DNA of 64,000 nucleotides. It comes from Chryseobacterium indologenes. GTDB taxonomy: Bacteria; Bacteroidota; Bacteroidia; Flavobacteriales; Weeksellaceae. Of this stretch, positions 16,111-24,727 are shown in pieces; positions within the stretch are counted from its first letter, which is position 1, and every line of letters begins with the position of its first letter. Both the position numbers and the translations under genes were made by a program. The notes under the pieces were generated by a model. That model was not told the DNA's origin. It saw only the letters and a list, made by a program, of their open reading frames with translations, and ran no database searches. The stretch is taken from assembly GCF_018362995.1 (NCBI RefSeq), contig NZ_CP074372.1, forward strand, positions 1,116,001 through 1,180,000, read 5' to 3'.

Positions 16111-16665
16111 ATGAAAAAGAAACTGTCCCCAGAACAAACCAACGAACTTTTACAAACATTAAAAGCCCGTTTTGAAAAAAATATGAACCGTCACAAGGAC
16201 CTGAAATGGGAAAAAATCCAGCAAAAACTGGAAGCCGACCCTGAGAAAATCTGGTCTTTACACGAAATGGAAACTACAGAAGGTGAACCCGACATCATAG
16301 ATTACAATAAGAAAACAGATGAATACTCTTTCGTTGACTGTTCCCCGGAAAGCCCGAAACGCAGAAGCCTTTGCTATGATTATCCAGCCTGGGATGCCAG
16401 AAAAGCCAACAAACCGGAAAGCAACGTCATCGATAAAGCTAAAGAAATGGGTATTGAACTTTTAACTGAGGAACAATACCGCAGCCTTCAAGAACTTGGA
16501 AAGTTTGATCAAAAGACCTCAAGCTGGATAAAAACACCATCACAGGTAAGAGAACTTGGCGGCGCTCTTTTCTGTGACAGACGATACAACACCGTATTCA
16601 CCTACCACAATGGTGCAGATTCTTATTATGCAGCAAGAGGATTTAGAGGAATACTAAAAATATAA
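16111..16665 (+). CDS. DUF4256 protein
   Basis: A 184-residue cytosolic protein matching the DUF4256 family across its length: LLQTLKARFEKNMNRH at the start, DIIDYNKKTDEYSFVDCSPE and RRSLCYDYPAWDARK in the middle, and GGALFCDRRYNTVFTYHNGA near the end. Function unknown. The 130-base spacer before it carries GGCGCCTTAAAAAC and TTTGCGCCTTTGCGATTTCC, a further intergenic repeat type. Probably the last gene of the ArsR cluster. Confidence 0.85.
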   Translation: MKKKLSPEQTNELLQTLKARFEKNMNRHKDLKWEKIQQKLEADPEKIWSLHEMETTEGEPDIIDYNKKTDEYSFVDCSPESPKRRSLCYDYPAWDARKANKPESNVIDKAKEMGIELLTEEQYRSLQELGKFDQKTSSWIKTPSQVRELGGALFCDRRYNTVFTYHNGADSYYAARGFRGILKI

Positions 16666-16691
16666 GGAGAATTATCTTTGATCAGAATAAT

Positions 16692-17651
16692 TTAGGAATC
16701 TCTCAACCAGGGAGATTCCACACTCCAGAAAATAATTTTTACGCCAAGATAATTTTCAGCATATTCTACAAATTCTTCTTTGGTAAACGGCTTTTTAGTT
16801 TTCGTATTTGTATAAGTCAGAGTCGGTTCCTGAACAGCCATTGCTACTAAAGGCAGCTTTCCTTTGTATTGATTAAAGAAAGGATAAGAGTTTTTCATCT
16901 GGCCTTTTTTATTCGGAACAATATCCGGCCCTCCCAGTCCTATATTATTTTTATACGCAAAATCAAACAGTCTGGACATGTACTGATGGTCATTATCCCA
17001 TTCACAGGGAAAGAAATTGACATACTGCAATACATTGGATTGATGAAAAGCATTTCTCGCAAACTTCAGATTTTCCAATTCAGCCTGAAAATAACGGTCA
17101 CAGCTAAAGCCAGTTTTATCTGCTTTTATTTCTATATCTATTGATGTTTCCGGAAGATTAATTCCTTGAATTCTGCCGTCAAACTTTTGTGCCAATGCTC
17201 CTATAAGCTTCTGAAATCTTTCACGGACAGCAGGATTCCATTGCTGGGTAACCCATCCGCTTCCAACAGGTTTATTTTCCCCCGGATTATCATATTGAGG
17301 AACCAATCCTCCTGTATACTCTTTATCATTCAATACATAATCAGGAATATATCTGGCCTGTGGCTCAAAAAACCTGTCCTGAAGTTGAATAAATAGCTTT
17401 CTATTGATGGAAGTTAAATATTCCAGATCTTTTTCAATCACAGAAAAATCATACACATCTTTTGAGGTTTCCAAAGCTCTCCAGTTATAAACAATCTGTA
17501 CTCCTCCGATATCCTGACGGGTAATTATTTTTTCTATTTTCCTAAGGTCTCCTGAAGAAGTATAAATATAATTCTGAGGCGTCTGCCCTGACATAAAATG
17601 CAGACCAAGCATAAACAATCCCAATCCCAGCGCTTTGGTAATCTTTTTCAT
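16692..17651 (-). CDS. Exported TIM-barrel-like protein, possible glycoside hydrolase
   Basis: A 319-residue protein with a signal peptide (residues 1-22, ends HFMSGQ). The sequence has the rhythm of a glycosidase barrel: IGGVQIVYNWRALETSKDVYD, KKLFIQLQDRF-like strands, GRIQGINLPETSIDIE with an acidic residue at a strand end, and VKIIFWSVESPW near the C-terminus. These resemble GH5/GH42-type folds, yet I cannot assign a family or confirm a catalytic pair. The ATG at 17651 starts right before the signal peptide; the frame extends nine residues upstream. Confidence 0.6.
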   Translation of the reverse strand: MKKITKALGLGLFMLGLHFMSGQTPQNYIYTSSGDLRKIEKIITRQDIGGVQIVYNWRALETSKDVYDFSVIEKDLEYLTSINRKLFIQLQDRFFEPQARYIPDYVLNDKEYTGGLVPQYDNPGENKPVGSGWVTQQWNPAVRERFQKLIGALAQKFDGRIQGINLPETSIDIEIKADKTGFSCDRYFQAELENLKFARNAFHQSNVLQYVNFFPCEWDNDHQYMSRLFDFAYKNNIGLGGPDIVPNKKGQMKNSYPFFNQYKGKLPLVAMAVQEPTLTYTNTKTKKPFTKEEFVEYAENYLGVKIIFWSVESPWLRDS

Positions 17652-17804
17652 TAAAATCAATTTTGCATAGTTAATCATTTTCCGTGCCTAAAATATTCCG
17701 AACAATGAGCTTTAGAAAATTATTCTTATTTATGAGCAATATTCTTTATTCTATAAATAGTTTATTATTTTTGAGCTTCAAAATTTGATTTAACAATTAA
17801 GGAT

Positions 17805-18308
17805 ATGAAAAAATTAATCTTATTGGGTGCTGTATCAGCTTTTTTAATCAACTGTAATAAGAAAACTGAAGCTCCGGCTCCCAAGGCAGTGGCAGATACT
17901 ATCGCTGTTGAAGGACCTGTAATAGATACTCTGGGACCAAAATCGTTCTGCTATATCGGGGTAACAGGAAAAGACAGTGTTTTTGCTTCCATTGATGACA
18001 ATTTAGGAACCATCACCGGAAAGTTATCTTATAAAAACAGTGAGAAAGACAGTTCAACAGGAGATGTAACCGGTTTCAAATCCGGAGATACCCTGAAACT
18101 GACTTACGAATTTGCCTCAGAGGGTAAAAAAAGCAAAAGAGATATTTACTTCATCCAGAAAGACAATGCTTTGACAGAAGGAATTGGAGATCATAAAGAG
18201 GAAGACGGACAGTCTAAATATGCAGATGAGAAAAAAATCAGCTATAAAGACGGACAGAAGCTAAACACTGCAGACTGTAAAGTAGTGAGTGAAGCTTTAA
18301 AAAAATAA
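17805..18308 (+). CDS. Lipoprotein of unknown function
   Basis: A 167-residue lipoprotein: LINC at residues 14-17 is the lipobox. A proline/alanine linker follows, then a small beta-rich domain with SFCYIGVTGKDSVFASIDD, ITGKLSYKNSEKDSSTGDV and SGDTLKLTYEF. The order of strands suggests a compact barrel-like domain of a kind common among Bacteroidota lipoproteins. Gene is monocistronic with a strong terminator. Function unknown. Confidence 0.75.
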   Translation: MKKLILLGAVSAFLINCNKKTEAPAPKAVADTIAVEGPVIDTLGPKSFCYIGVTGKDSVFASIDDNLGTITGKLSYKNSEKDSSTGDVTGFKSGDTLKLTYEFASEGKKSKRDIYFIQKDNALTEGIGDHKEEDGQSKYADEKKISYKDGQKLNTADCKVVSEALKK

Positions 18309-18325
18309 TCCAATGATAAATAAAA

Positions 18326-18350
18326 AAACAGCCTTGAGATAAGGCTGTTT
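18326..18350. terminator. Bidirectional terminator
   Basis: AAACAGCCTT (18326-18335) pairs with AAGGCTGTTT (18341-18350); A-run before and T-run after. It serves both the lipoprotein and the convergent aldolase. Confidence 0.9.
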
Positions 18351-18355
18351 TTATT

Positions 18356-19390
18356 TTATGGTAATTCCGTTTCAATAATTTCAATAAACCGGTTTACTGC
18401 TTCATCACCTGTATTCCAGGAAGTAATAAGACGTATTACCGAAAAATTCTCATCTACTTTTTTCCAGACAAAAAATTCAAAACTTTCAGAGAGTACACTT
18501 ATAAGTTCATTGCTTACAATAGGAAAAATCTGATTGGTATAGGTATCTGCAAGAAATGTTACTCCTTTTTTCTGCAATGCATTTTTAATTTTCATAGCCT
18601 GCTGATTGGCATGTTTCGCCAGATCAAAATACAGATTGTCTTTCATCAGCTCCATAAACTGTATTCCCAGCAGTCTTCCTTTAGCTAATAACGCCCCTTT
18701 CTGTTTGATATTAAATGCAAAATCCTCCTGAAGAACGGGATTATTAATGACAATAGCCTCTCCTATCAACGCCCCGTTTTTGGTTCCTCCAAGGTAGAAA
18801 ACATCCGTAAGAAAAGCTACTTTTTCGAGAGTAAGATCACTGATTTCTGAGGTCAGCCCATGTCCTAACCGCGCTCCATCCATAAACAGGTATAATTTCT
18901 TTTCTTTACAAAATGCTGAAAGCTCTTCCAGCTCTTTTGCCTGATAAATGGTTCCCAGCTCTGTAGAATTGGATATATACACCAGCTTAGGCATTACCTG
19001 ATGCGGTACATTACTATGCCCTTCCAAAACCGGGATAATGTCCGACGGTCTTAGTTTTCCATCTGGAGTTTCAATGCTCAATACTTTATGACCAGTGGCT
19101 TCAATGGCTCCTGTTTCGTTATTCAGAATATGGCCGGGAGCGGCAGAAATAGCGCATTGATATGGCTTTAAAATCGCTGAAATAACAATTAAGTTCGCCT
19201 GCGTTCCTCCTGAAACCAAAAAAACTTCAGAATCCTGATTGTTGATTTTTTCTTTAATTAATGTTTTAGCTTTTAATGAATACTCATCTTCTCCATATCC
19301 GGCCTGCTGTTCAAAATTACTTTTTGTAAGCGCTTGTAGAATATTCGGGTGACATCCCTCTGAATAGTCGTTTTTGAATGAAAATTTCAT
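18356..19390 (-). CDS. ltaE: Low-specificity L-threonine aldolase
   Basis: A 344-residue PLP-dependent enzyme of the beta-eliminating-lyase family, splitting threonine/allo-threonine to glycine and acetaldehyde. Motifs: FKNDYSEGCHPNIL at the N-terminus, FLVSGGTQANLIVISAIL, GHILNNETGAIEATGHKVL, LFMDGARLGHGL, and FYLGGTKNGALIGEAIV with the PLP lysine. Length is normal (about 340). It is divergent from the DtxR-type regulator. Assignment is by family; substrate preference between threonine stereoisomers cannot be read. Confidence 0.9.
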   Translation of the reverse strand: MKFSFKNDYSEGCHPNILQALTKSNFEQQAGYGEDEYSLKAKTLIKEKINNQDSEVFLVSGGTQANLIVISAILKPYQCAISAAPGHILNNETGAIEATGHKVLSIETPDGKLRPSDIIPVLEGHSNVPHQVMPKLVYISNSTELGTIYQAKELEELSAFCKEKKLYLFMDGARLGHGLTSEISDLTLEKVAFLTDVFYLGGTKNGALIGEAIVINNPVLQEDFAFNIKQKGALLAKGRLLGIQFMELMKDNLYFDLAKHANQQAMKIKNALQKKGVTFLADTYTNQIFPIVSNELISVLSESFEFFVWKKVDENFSVIRLITSWNTGDEAVNRFIEIIETELP

Positions 19391-19444
19391 AGAGTAAAAG
19401 TAAAAAAAGTTAAAATAACAAGAGTAAACTTTTCATTTTATTTT

Positions 19445-19472
19445 GTTAGATTTGTAATGAAAATCATCTAAC
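19445..19472 (+). promoter_or_regulatory. Promoter with inverted-repeat operator of the DtxR/MntR gene
   Basis: The -7 box TAGATTTG (19447-19454) overlaps a perfect inverted repeat, GTTAGAT (19445-19451) and ATCTAAC (19466-19472). This fits metal-dependent autoregulation. A four-codon ORF, ATGAAAATCATCTAA (19457-19471), lies within it. Confidence 0.65.
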
Positions 19473-19475
19473 ATT

Positions 19476-20129
19476 TTGAAAACAACCCTAACAGAAGAGA
19501 ATTACCTGAAAGCTTTGTTTCATTTAGTTGACAATGAAGGAAAGGTTACGATTAATGAGCTCAGCAAATTTTTGAATGTAAAAATGCCGAGTGTCAATAA
19601 TATGATGAAAAAGTTTGCTGAGAAAAAGTGGGTCATTTATGAAACCTACAAACCTCTAATCGTTACCGAAAGCGGAAGACGGGAAGCCGCTCTGGTAGTC
19701 CGAAAACATAGACTTACCGAAATGTTTCTGGTTAAAAAAATGAATTTTGGATGGGAAAACGTTCACGAAATTGCCGAGCAGCTTGAACACGTACACTCTC
19801 AAATCTTTTTCGATAAAATGGATGAAATTCTGGATTATCCTAAATTTGATCCCCATGGAGAGCCTATTCCTGATAAAGACGGAAATATTATTTCCCAGGA
19901 TCTGCAGAAACTAAGCCACTGTGAGCCTGGTGAAAATGTTACTTTTGCCTCAGTTACTTTATCTGATGATGCTTTTTTAACCTATCTCAACGATCGGAAA
20001 CTGCTCCTTAATACCAAAGTAAAAGTTGTTAAAGTAGAAAGTTTTGATAAATCAATGACGATAGAAATTGAGGGCAAAACAGAAATTTTAAGCAAAAAAG
20101 CGACTGAAAAAATATTAGTTAAGAAATAA
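19476..20129 (+). CDS. DtxR/MntR-family metal-dependent regulator, TTG start
   Basis: A 217-residue Fe/Mn-responsive repressor. The N-terminal winged helix includes LTEENYLKALFHLVDNEGKVTINELSKFLNV and MPSVNNMMKKFAEKKWV; the dimerisation/metal region follows (RKHRLTEMFLVKKMNF, EHVHSQIFFDKMDEIL, DPHGEPIPDKDG); the last ~65 residues form an SH3/FeoA-like domain. The only reasonable start is the TTG at 19476, because it yields the family N-terminus and the promoter lies directly upstream. The likely regulon is metal import, none of which is nearby. The operator-like repeat suggests autoregulation. Confidence 0.9.
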   Translation: MKTTLTEENYLKALFHLVDNEGKVTINELSKFLNVKMPSVNNMMKKFAEKKWVIYETYKPLIVTESGRREAALVVRKHRLTEMFLVKKMNFGWENVHEIAEQLEHVHSQIFFDKMDEILDYPKFDPHGEPIPDKDGNIISQDLQKLSHCEPGENVTFASVTLSDDAFLTYLNDRKLLLNTKVKVVKVESFDKSMTIEIEGKTEILSKKATEKILVKK

Positions 20130-20145
20130 TCTTAACGATTAAAAT

Positions 20146-20177
20146 AAGCCTCACAGACATTACAATCTGTGAGGCTT
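20146..20177 (+). terminator. Rho-independent terminator
   Basis: AAGCCTCACAGA (20146-20157) pairs with TCTGTGAGGCTT (20166-20177), then a short T-run. Confidence 0.9.
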
Positions 20178-20300
20178 TTCATTCCGGCAATATCGCATTA
20201 ATTATTTTCTAAACTCTTAGAAAATGTGTATTTCATTTCTACAACTGTTAAAAAACGGTTAAACTCTCTTTTATAAAATACCCGAAAATTAATTTTTAAT

Positions 20301-20308
20301 TAGGTTTG
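20301..20308 (+). promoter_or_regulatory. -7 promoter element of the beta-lactamase gene
   Basis: TAGGTTTG, a perfect TAnnTTTG, 62 bases before the ATG. No properly spaced -33 TTG is visible. Confidence 0.45.
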
Positions 20309-20370
20309 CAGAATATTCTACAGATTTTGTCTTTCTGACAATACCAATATTTTAATTATTCCAAAAAATT

Positions 20371-21111
20371 ATGAAAAAAAGCATTCCGTTTTTTATTATT
20401 TCGATGTTATTAAGCCCATTTGCAAATGCTCAGGACACCAAGGTAAGAGATTTTGTGATTGAACCTCAGATTAAACCTAACTTTTATATATACAAAACTT
20501 TCGGAGTATTCGGAGGTAAAGAATATTCTACCAATGCTGTTTATCTGGTGACCAAAAAAGGAGTTGTTTTATTTGACGTTCCTTGGCAGAAAACTCAATA
20601 CCAAAGCTTACTGGACACCATTCAAAAACGTCATAACCTTCCTGTTATCGCAGTATTTGCAACGCATTCACATGAAGACAGAGCCGGAGATTTAAGCTTT
20701 TATAACAATAAAGGAATTAAAACGTATGCAACAGCAAAAACCAATGAACTGTTGAAGAAAGATGGAAAAGCTACTTCCACAGAAATCATCAAAACAGGGA
20801 AACCTTATCGTATTGGCGGGGAAGAATTTGTGGTAGATTTTCTGGGTGAAGGACATACGACCGATAATGTAGTGGTTTGGTTTCCAAAATATAAAATACT
20901 GGACGGAGGATGTCTTGTAAAAAGCAAAGCAGCGGTTGATCTTGGCTATACAGGAGAAGCCAATGTTGCACAATGGCCACAAACCATGACCAAACTGAAA
21001 AACAAATATTCACAGGCCACTCTTGTAATTCCCGGTCATGATGAATGGAAAGGAGGCGGACATGTTGAACATACACTTGATCTTTTGGACAAAAACAAAA
21101 AGCCGGAATAA
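20371..21111 (+). CDS. blaIND: Subclass B1 metallo-beta-lactamase, IND/CGB type
   Basis: A 246-residue periplasmic zinc hydrolase of beta-lactams, including carbapenems in this family. A signal peptide covers residues 1-20 (ends FANA). The Zn1 ligands are His99, His101 and His162 (THSHEDRAGD, GEGHTTDN); Zn2 ligands are Asp103, Cys181 and His223 (DGGCLVKS, IPGHDEW). From memory the sequence follows the IND enzymes of C. indologenes almost block by block, for example YKTFGVFGGKEYS and STEIIKTGKPYRIGGEEF. Residue 102 is Glu where IND has Asp. The gene has its own promoter and terminator and no mobile element beside it, so it looks intrinsic. The exact allele name needs an alignment. Confidence 0.93.
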   Translation: MKKSIPFFIISMLLSPFANAQDTKVRDFVIEPQIKPNFYIYKTFGVFGGKEYSTNAVYLVTKKGVVLFDVPWQKTQYQSLLDTIQKRHNLPVIAVFATHSHEDRAGDLSFYNNKGIKTYATAKTNELLKKDGKATSTEIIKTGKPYRIGGEEFVVDFLGEGHTTDNVVVWFPKYKILDGGCLVKSKAAVDLGYTGEANVAQWPQTMTKLKNKYSQATLVIPGHDEWKGGGHVEHTLDLLDKNKKPE

Positions 21112-21143
21112 TAATTTATTTTATAATCTTATGTAGCATAAAA

Positions 21144-21169
21144 AAATCCCGAATTTTCATTCGGGATTT
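21144..21169. terminator. Bidirectional terminator
   Basis: AAATCCCGAA (21144-21153) pairs with TTCGGGATTT (21160-21169); it separates the convergent beta-lactamase and T6SS genes. Confidence 0.9.
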
Positions 21170-21189
21170 ATATTTTAATGATGGTTGTA

Positions 21190-22329
21190 TTAGTCTAATA
21201 CACTCCAACCTCTCTTAGGATTTGTATTTGTAGAAACTTCCTGCTCGTTGACAATAATATTTTCTTTTCTCTGACCGATATAATCAAGCTCACTCAGTTT
21301 AGAGAAAATGGTTTCAAGGCTTCTCAGCATCTGTTGAATATAAAGCAAAGGCTCACCACAGTTATGATGATCATAATTGGTCTCTGCCACAATAGAAAGC
21401 TGGTTCAATAAAGTATGAGGTGCAATCTCACTCCATTCTAAGCTATAGTTCAGCATTTCTTCCAATTCAGCAGGAACAAGAAGCTGGGTAGAATTATATA
21501 AATGAAGGGCCAGTCTTGCAAAAGACTCAATCAGAAATACTGGCGGCTGCCAAGGCGTAATATTTCTAAACTGGAAATACATGTCTCCAAAGGTATTTAC
21601 CATTGTACTGCACAGGAACTTCACGTTTTGTGCCAACGCTGTATTTTGATTTTTATGGGAAGTCTTCTGAATAATTTTAAAAGCATACTGCTGAAGATTC
21701 CCGATAGATTTTGCATAGCTGCTGTAATATTCCACTAATGCCGGGTGACTCTGCACAGAAGTACAAGGCGGTATAAAGTTGGAATCTACCTGAGCGATAT
21801 TCCCTTTTAAGTCTACTTTTCCAATGATAAGGTAATTACCTCCTGAATAGCTGCTGTTCAGAGAAGTTACAGGAAGCAGTTCAATATGGTGATTCGGCTG
21901 AGCACTTGGATGGCGCGGCGGAATTTCCTCAGGGTCAATATCTCCGAAAGGAACTTTATCAAAAGGATTTACAGAGATTAAGATATAATATTCTCCGTCT
22001 GCCTGCTCTTCGTTCATGGATTTCGCCAAAGACTTTACACTGATTCTTCTGTCTGTCAGCTCAATACGGTATCCCGCCATGGTCACAGCGCTGCAACGCT
22101 TGATAACAAGCTGTACATCATTGGTTGCTGTATTGTGAACATCAAAAATGGTACGGTCTGTAAATTCATTGGAAATAGGCAGAAGTCCATAGTTATATGT
22201 AGTAATTCCAAGGGAATTGGAATCTCTGATGGTATCAATTAAGAAATTATCCTGATCATTAAGGTGTCTCTGGGAAACCTTCATCCCATCCACCCAGTTG
22301 ATTGCAAAATGTTTAATAGGCTGTATCAT
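21190..22329 (-). CDS. tssK: Type VI secretion baseplate protein TssK-like (T6SSiii)
   Basis: A 379-residue protein, last of a three-gene operon. The N-terminus INWVDGMKVSQRHLNDQDNF matches the TssK opening, where the shell domain binds the baseplate wedge; the middle is beta-rich (VQLVIKRCSAVTMAGYRIEL), and the C-terminus is helical (FRNITPWQPPVFLIESFARL). TssK links the baseplate to the membrane complex in contractile secretion. Subtype iii proteins are divergent from the proteobacterial ones. It starts 26 bases after TssN. Identification rests on pattern and neighbours. Confidence 0.7.
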   Translation of the reverse strand: MIQPIKHFAINWVDGMKVSQRHLNDQDNFLIDTIRDSNSLGITTYNYGLLPISNEFTDRTIFDVHNTATNDVQLVIKRCSAVTMAGYRIELTDRRISVKSLAKSMNEEQADGEYYILISVNPFDKVPFGDIDPEEIPPRHPSAQPNHHIELLPVTSLNSSYSGGNYLIIGKVDLKGNIAQVDSNFIPPCTSVQSHPALVEYYSSYAKSIGNLQQYAFKIIQKTSHKNQNTALAQNVKFLCSTMVNTFGDMYFQFRNITPWQPPVFLIESFARLALHLYNSTQLLVPAELEEMLNYSLEWSEIAPHTLLNQLSIVAETNYDHHNCGEPLLYIQQMLRSLETIFSKLSELDYIGQRKENIIVNEQEVSTNTNPKRGWSVLD

Positions 22330-22355
22330 GTTTAATACTTTTTAATTTTTTGTGA

Positions 22356-23258
22356 TTATGATTTTCTTGCGACTCCCTCCTCTTCATGCTGAATGACTCT
22401 CTTACAAATCACCACTTCATTTTCAGAAATGCTGTTTGTTGTAATGTCGTGGTCGAAATCTATATATTTTCTGAAACTGAAAAACGATTTTTTAGTGTAA
22501 AAAATCCAGTAATAAGGTTCATTTCCTTCGTCTGAAAGATGTATAACAGAACCCGGGTTTTTATGGTTGTAATCATCTACTACCCTATAGAACCAATCTC
22601 CGAAAGTAACCCCCGTTGGAAGGGTTTTCGCTTTGATTCTGAAACGGTTGGTATCTTCTAATTTTTTGCTCAATTCAACATTCAATACCATTAATCTGTC
22701 AAAATCTGCTCCTTCAAAATCTGGCAGCTTCTGTTCTGGCGAATATCTCCATGTTTTATAAATATCAAAAGGAATGGTGATAAACTGGATATAACAGTAA
22801 TAAAATACCATTGGAACCACAAAGATCAGCATACTTGTTGCCGCCATTACAGCATATCCTGTTCCTTTGCTCATCCAGTTGAAGATCAGAGTAAAAAGAT
22901 ATCCTCCCAAAGCGATGCATGTCAATGAAAGCAGAGACTCAAACAGAATACTCATTGCCAGAGAATCGATATGCTTTTTAAAATACTTATGCAGTAAATT
23001 CACATGAATAATCCCAAAAATAAGGTAAATAACCTGTGCGATGAGATACCAGTACGGATTAAAGAGATTTCCGGCAAATCCGAAAAATCCAGGAATAGCC
23101 AGGCATAAACTGCACAGAAGCACGTATATAATAATTACTTTAATTTTGATCGCAGGTTTATTTCTCCTGATTACACCCAGTATAACCATCATAATAATTG
23201 CGATTAAAGGCATTAAGATATACCTTAAAAAAATACCTTTTACTGAAGAAATTTCCAT
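22356..23258 (-). CDS. tssN: T6SSiii membrane protein TssN
   Basis: A 300-residue inner-membrane protein. Five hydrophobic segments fill residues about 10-30, 38-58, 66-88, 100-128 and 137-165; a soluble cytoplasmic part follows with KTLPTGVTFGDWFYRVVDDYN and EPYYWIFYTKKSFFSFRKYID. This layout matches TssN, one of the components found only in the Bacteroidota T6SS subtype iii, where it is thought to replace part of the TssJLM membrane complex. It sits between TssG and TssK. Family assignment is from memory of the layout, not a search. Confidence 0.75.
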   Translation of the reverse strand: MEISSVKGIFLRYILMPLIAIIMMVILGVIRRNKPAIKIKVIIIYVLLCSLCLAIPGFFGFAGNLFNPYWYLIAQVIYLIFGIIHVNLLHKYFKKHIDSLAMSILFESLLSLTCIALGGYLFTLIFNWMSKGTGYAVMAATSMLIFVVPMVFYYCYIQFITIPFDIYKTWRYSPEQKLPDFEGADFDRLMVLNVELSKKLEDTNRFRIKAKTLPTGVTFGDWFYRVVDDYNHKNPGSVIHLSDEGNEPYYWIFYTKKSFFSFRKYIDFDHDITTNSISENEVVICKRVIQHEEEGVARKS

Positions 23259-23312
23259 TTGTTTCTTTTCGAATTTATACTTTGTTGGTAGTTGTAAATA
23301 TAATAAAATAAT

Positions 23313-24254
23313 TTAGAGGAATGTAGAATATCCAAGGCGGCTGGCATTTCTTCCATCGTCTTCAAGGCTGAATGAATATTCCTCTTTTTCTGTAACAAAA
23401 TTTTCTTCCACATCCACTGTTACCGGAAGAAAATAATCATACAGTGCCTGAAGTACGTTTCTGAACGGACTTCCCGGGATATATTTTTTCATATCTTCAT
23501 AAGGAATAGGACCAATGTTCACCACCCAGTTTCGCTGCCCGTCCATATGCGGACCACTTGGAATGTAGGTAACTCCTAATCTTGAGTTTCCCAATAACAT
23601 GGAATTATCATTTTTCTCAATCCTATCAATAATGTTGGGTGAAAAAGTAACGTTTACCGGTACCTGCAGAAAAGCAGTCATACATCTTTCAAACCATTTT
23701 TTGTCCCCTCTTATCTGATGGAAAAACGGCAGGATATGCATGAAGATATAAGCATTCTGCTTATCCAGCATCTTTATCAGAGGCCAAAGCTCACTTACGG
23801 TTTCCAATAAAGAATCCGTATTGCTTGTAATATCAAATTCAGATTCCTTAAGTAAAGCACTGATTTCCGTAAAAAAAACCTCCAGTTCAAAAGGACGGAA
23901 AAACTTACGGGCATCATCTTCTACTCTTTTCTGTTTACGGATTTCCCGTACCACAGTATCTACATTCTTTCTGGAAGCTCCAAGAGACGGCGGGTGGAAT
24001 AAACCCTCCGGAAGATAGTCATAAATGCCTTCCCTGTAACTCTCTATGGTAAATACTTCTTCGTCAAATCCTAAATAACTGCTTGAAATACTCTTAATAT
24101 CCTTCAGGTAAGCACGGTCGTTCACGCCAACACGCTCAATGAATATATTGCTTACCGCACGGTGGTATTTCAATAGATTAACAGCCACAGCTTCAGCCTT
24201 AAAGTCTGTCTGCAGCTTATTGTAATGCATATCTACAATATTAGTCTCATACAT
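23313..24254 (-). CDS. tssG: Type VI secretion baseplate protein TssG-like (T6SSiii)
   Basis: A 313-residue cytosolic protein, first of the operon. TssG-like features: an early VNLLKYHRAVSNIFIERVG, then YLPEGLFHPPSLG, a long helical middle, GPHMDGQRNWVVNIGPIPYEDMKKYIPG, and the family-typical end RLGYSTFL, close to the LG..TWL of other TssG proteins. TssG holds TssF copies in the baseplate wedge. No TssF, sheath (TssB/C), Hcp, VgrG or ClpV gene is present in the window, so this operon must act with genes elsewhere. Confidence 0.7.
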   Translation of the reverse strand: MYETNIVDMHYNKLQTDFKAEAVAVNLLKYHRAVSNIFIERVGVNDRAYLKDIKSISSSYLGFDEEVFTIESYREGIYDYLPEGLFHPPSLGASRKNVDTVVREIRKQKRVEDDARKFFRPFELEVFFTEISALLKESEFDITSNTDSLLETVSELWPLIKMLDKQNAYIFMHILPFFHQIRGDKKWFERCMTAFLQVPVNVTFSPNIIDRIEKNDNSMLLGNSRLGVTYIPSGPHMDGQRNWVVNIGPIPYEDMKKYIPGSPFRNVLQALYDYFLPVTVDVEENFVTEKEEYSFSLEDDGRNASRLGYSTFL

Positions 24255-24696
24255 AGTGTTTCCTCTGATTATGACTTGTAAAGATAATATATCTCATAAG
24301 TTTGAAAAAATATTTTGCTAATAATTTTATCCTAAAAATAATAATTTATTGACATTAAAAGGAATAATTTCAAGCAAATTCCGTAAAAATACGGTAAATA
24401 GAAGGTTTATTTGTTTTTTATAATTTAAAATTAACTATTCAGAATCAAATGGTTAAAGACTCAACATCCATGGTTTGATCTAGGAGTAATTTTTTTATTC
24501 TGCTCCTTCTTATAAATTAAAGATACAGTTCTTTCTACACTCTCCTATTCACGGTATCATTTATCTTTTAGTCTTTCTGACAAAAAATAAGCTTTCAAAC
24601 GTAGTACAATTACATCTTTTACGTAAATTAAATTTTATTAACATCATCTTATGGAATAAATTCAGGATAATGCATGCTCATTCCGAAAGCGGGCCG
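24255..24696. other. Gene-free stretch, nothing recognised
   Basis: About 440 AT-rich bases upstream of tssG and before the nuclease promoter. I see no open frame of convincing composition, RNA gene or strong hairpin. Confidence 0.5.
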
Positions 24697-24704
24697 TATC
24701 TTTG
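24697..24704 (+). promoter_or_regulatory. -7 promoter element of the S1/P1 nuclease gene
   Basis: TATCTTTG, a perfect TAnnTTTG, 23 bases before the ATG at 24728; no -33 TTG is seen at the right spacing. Confidence 0.55.
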
Positions 24705-24727
24705 CAGACTGAAAATTGTTATTTAAA

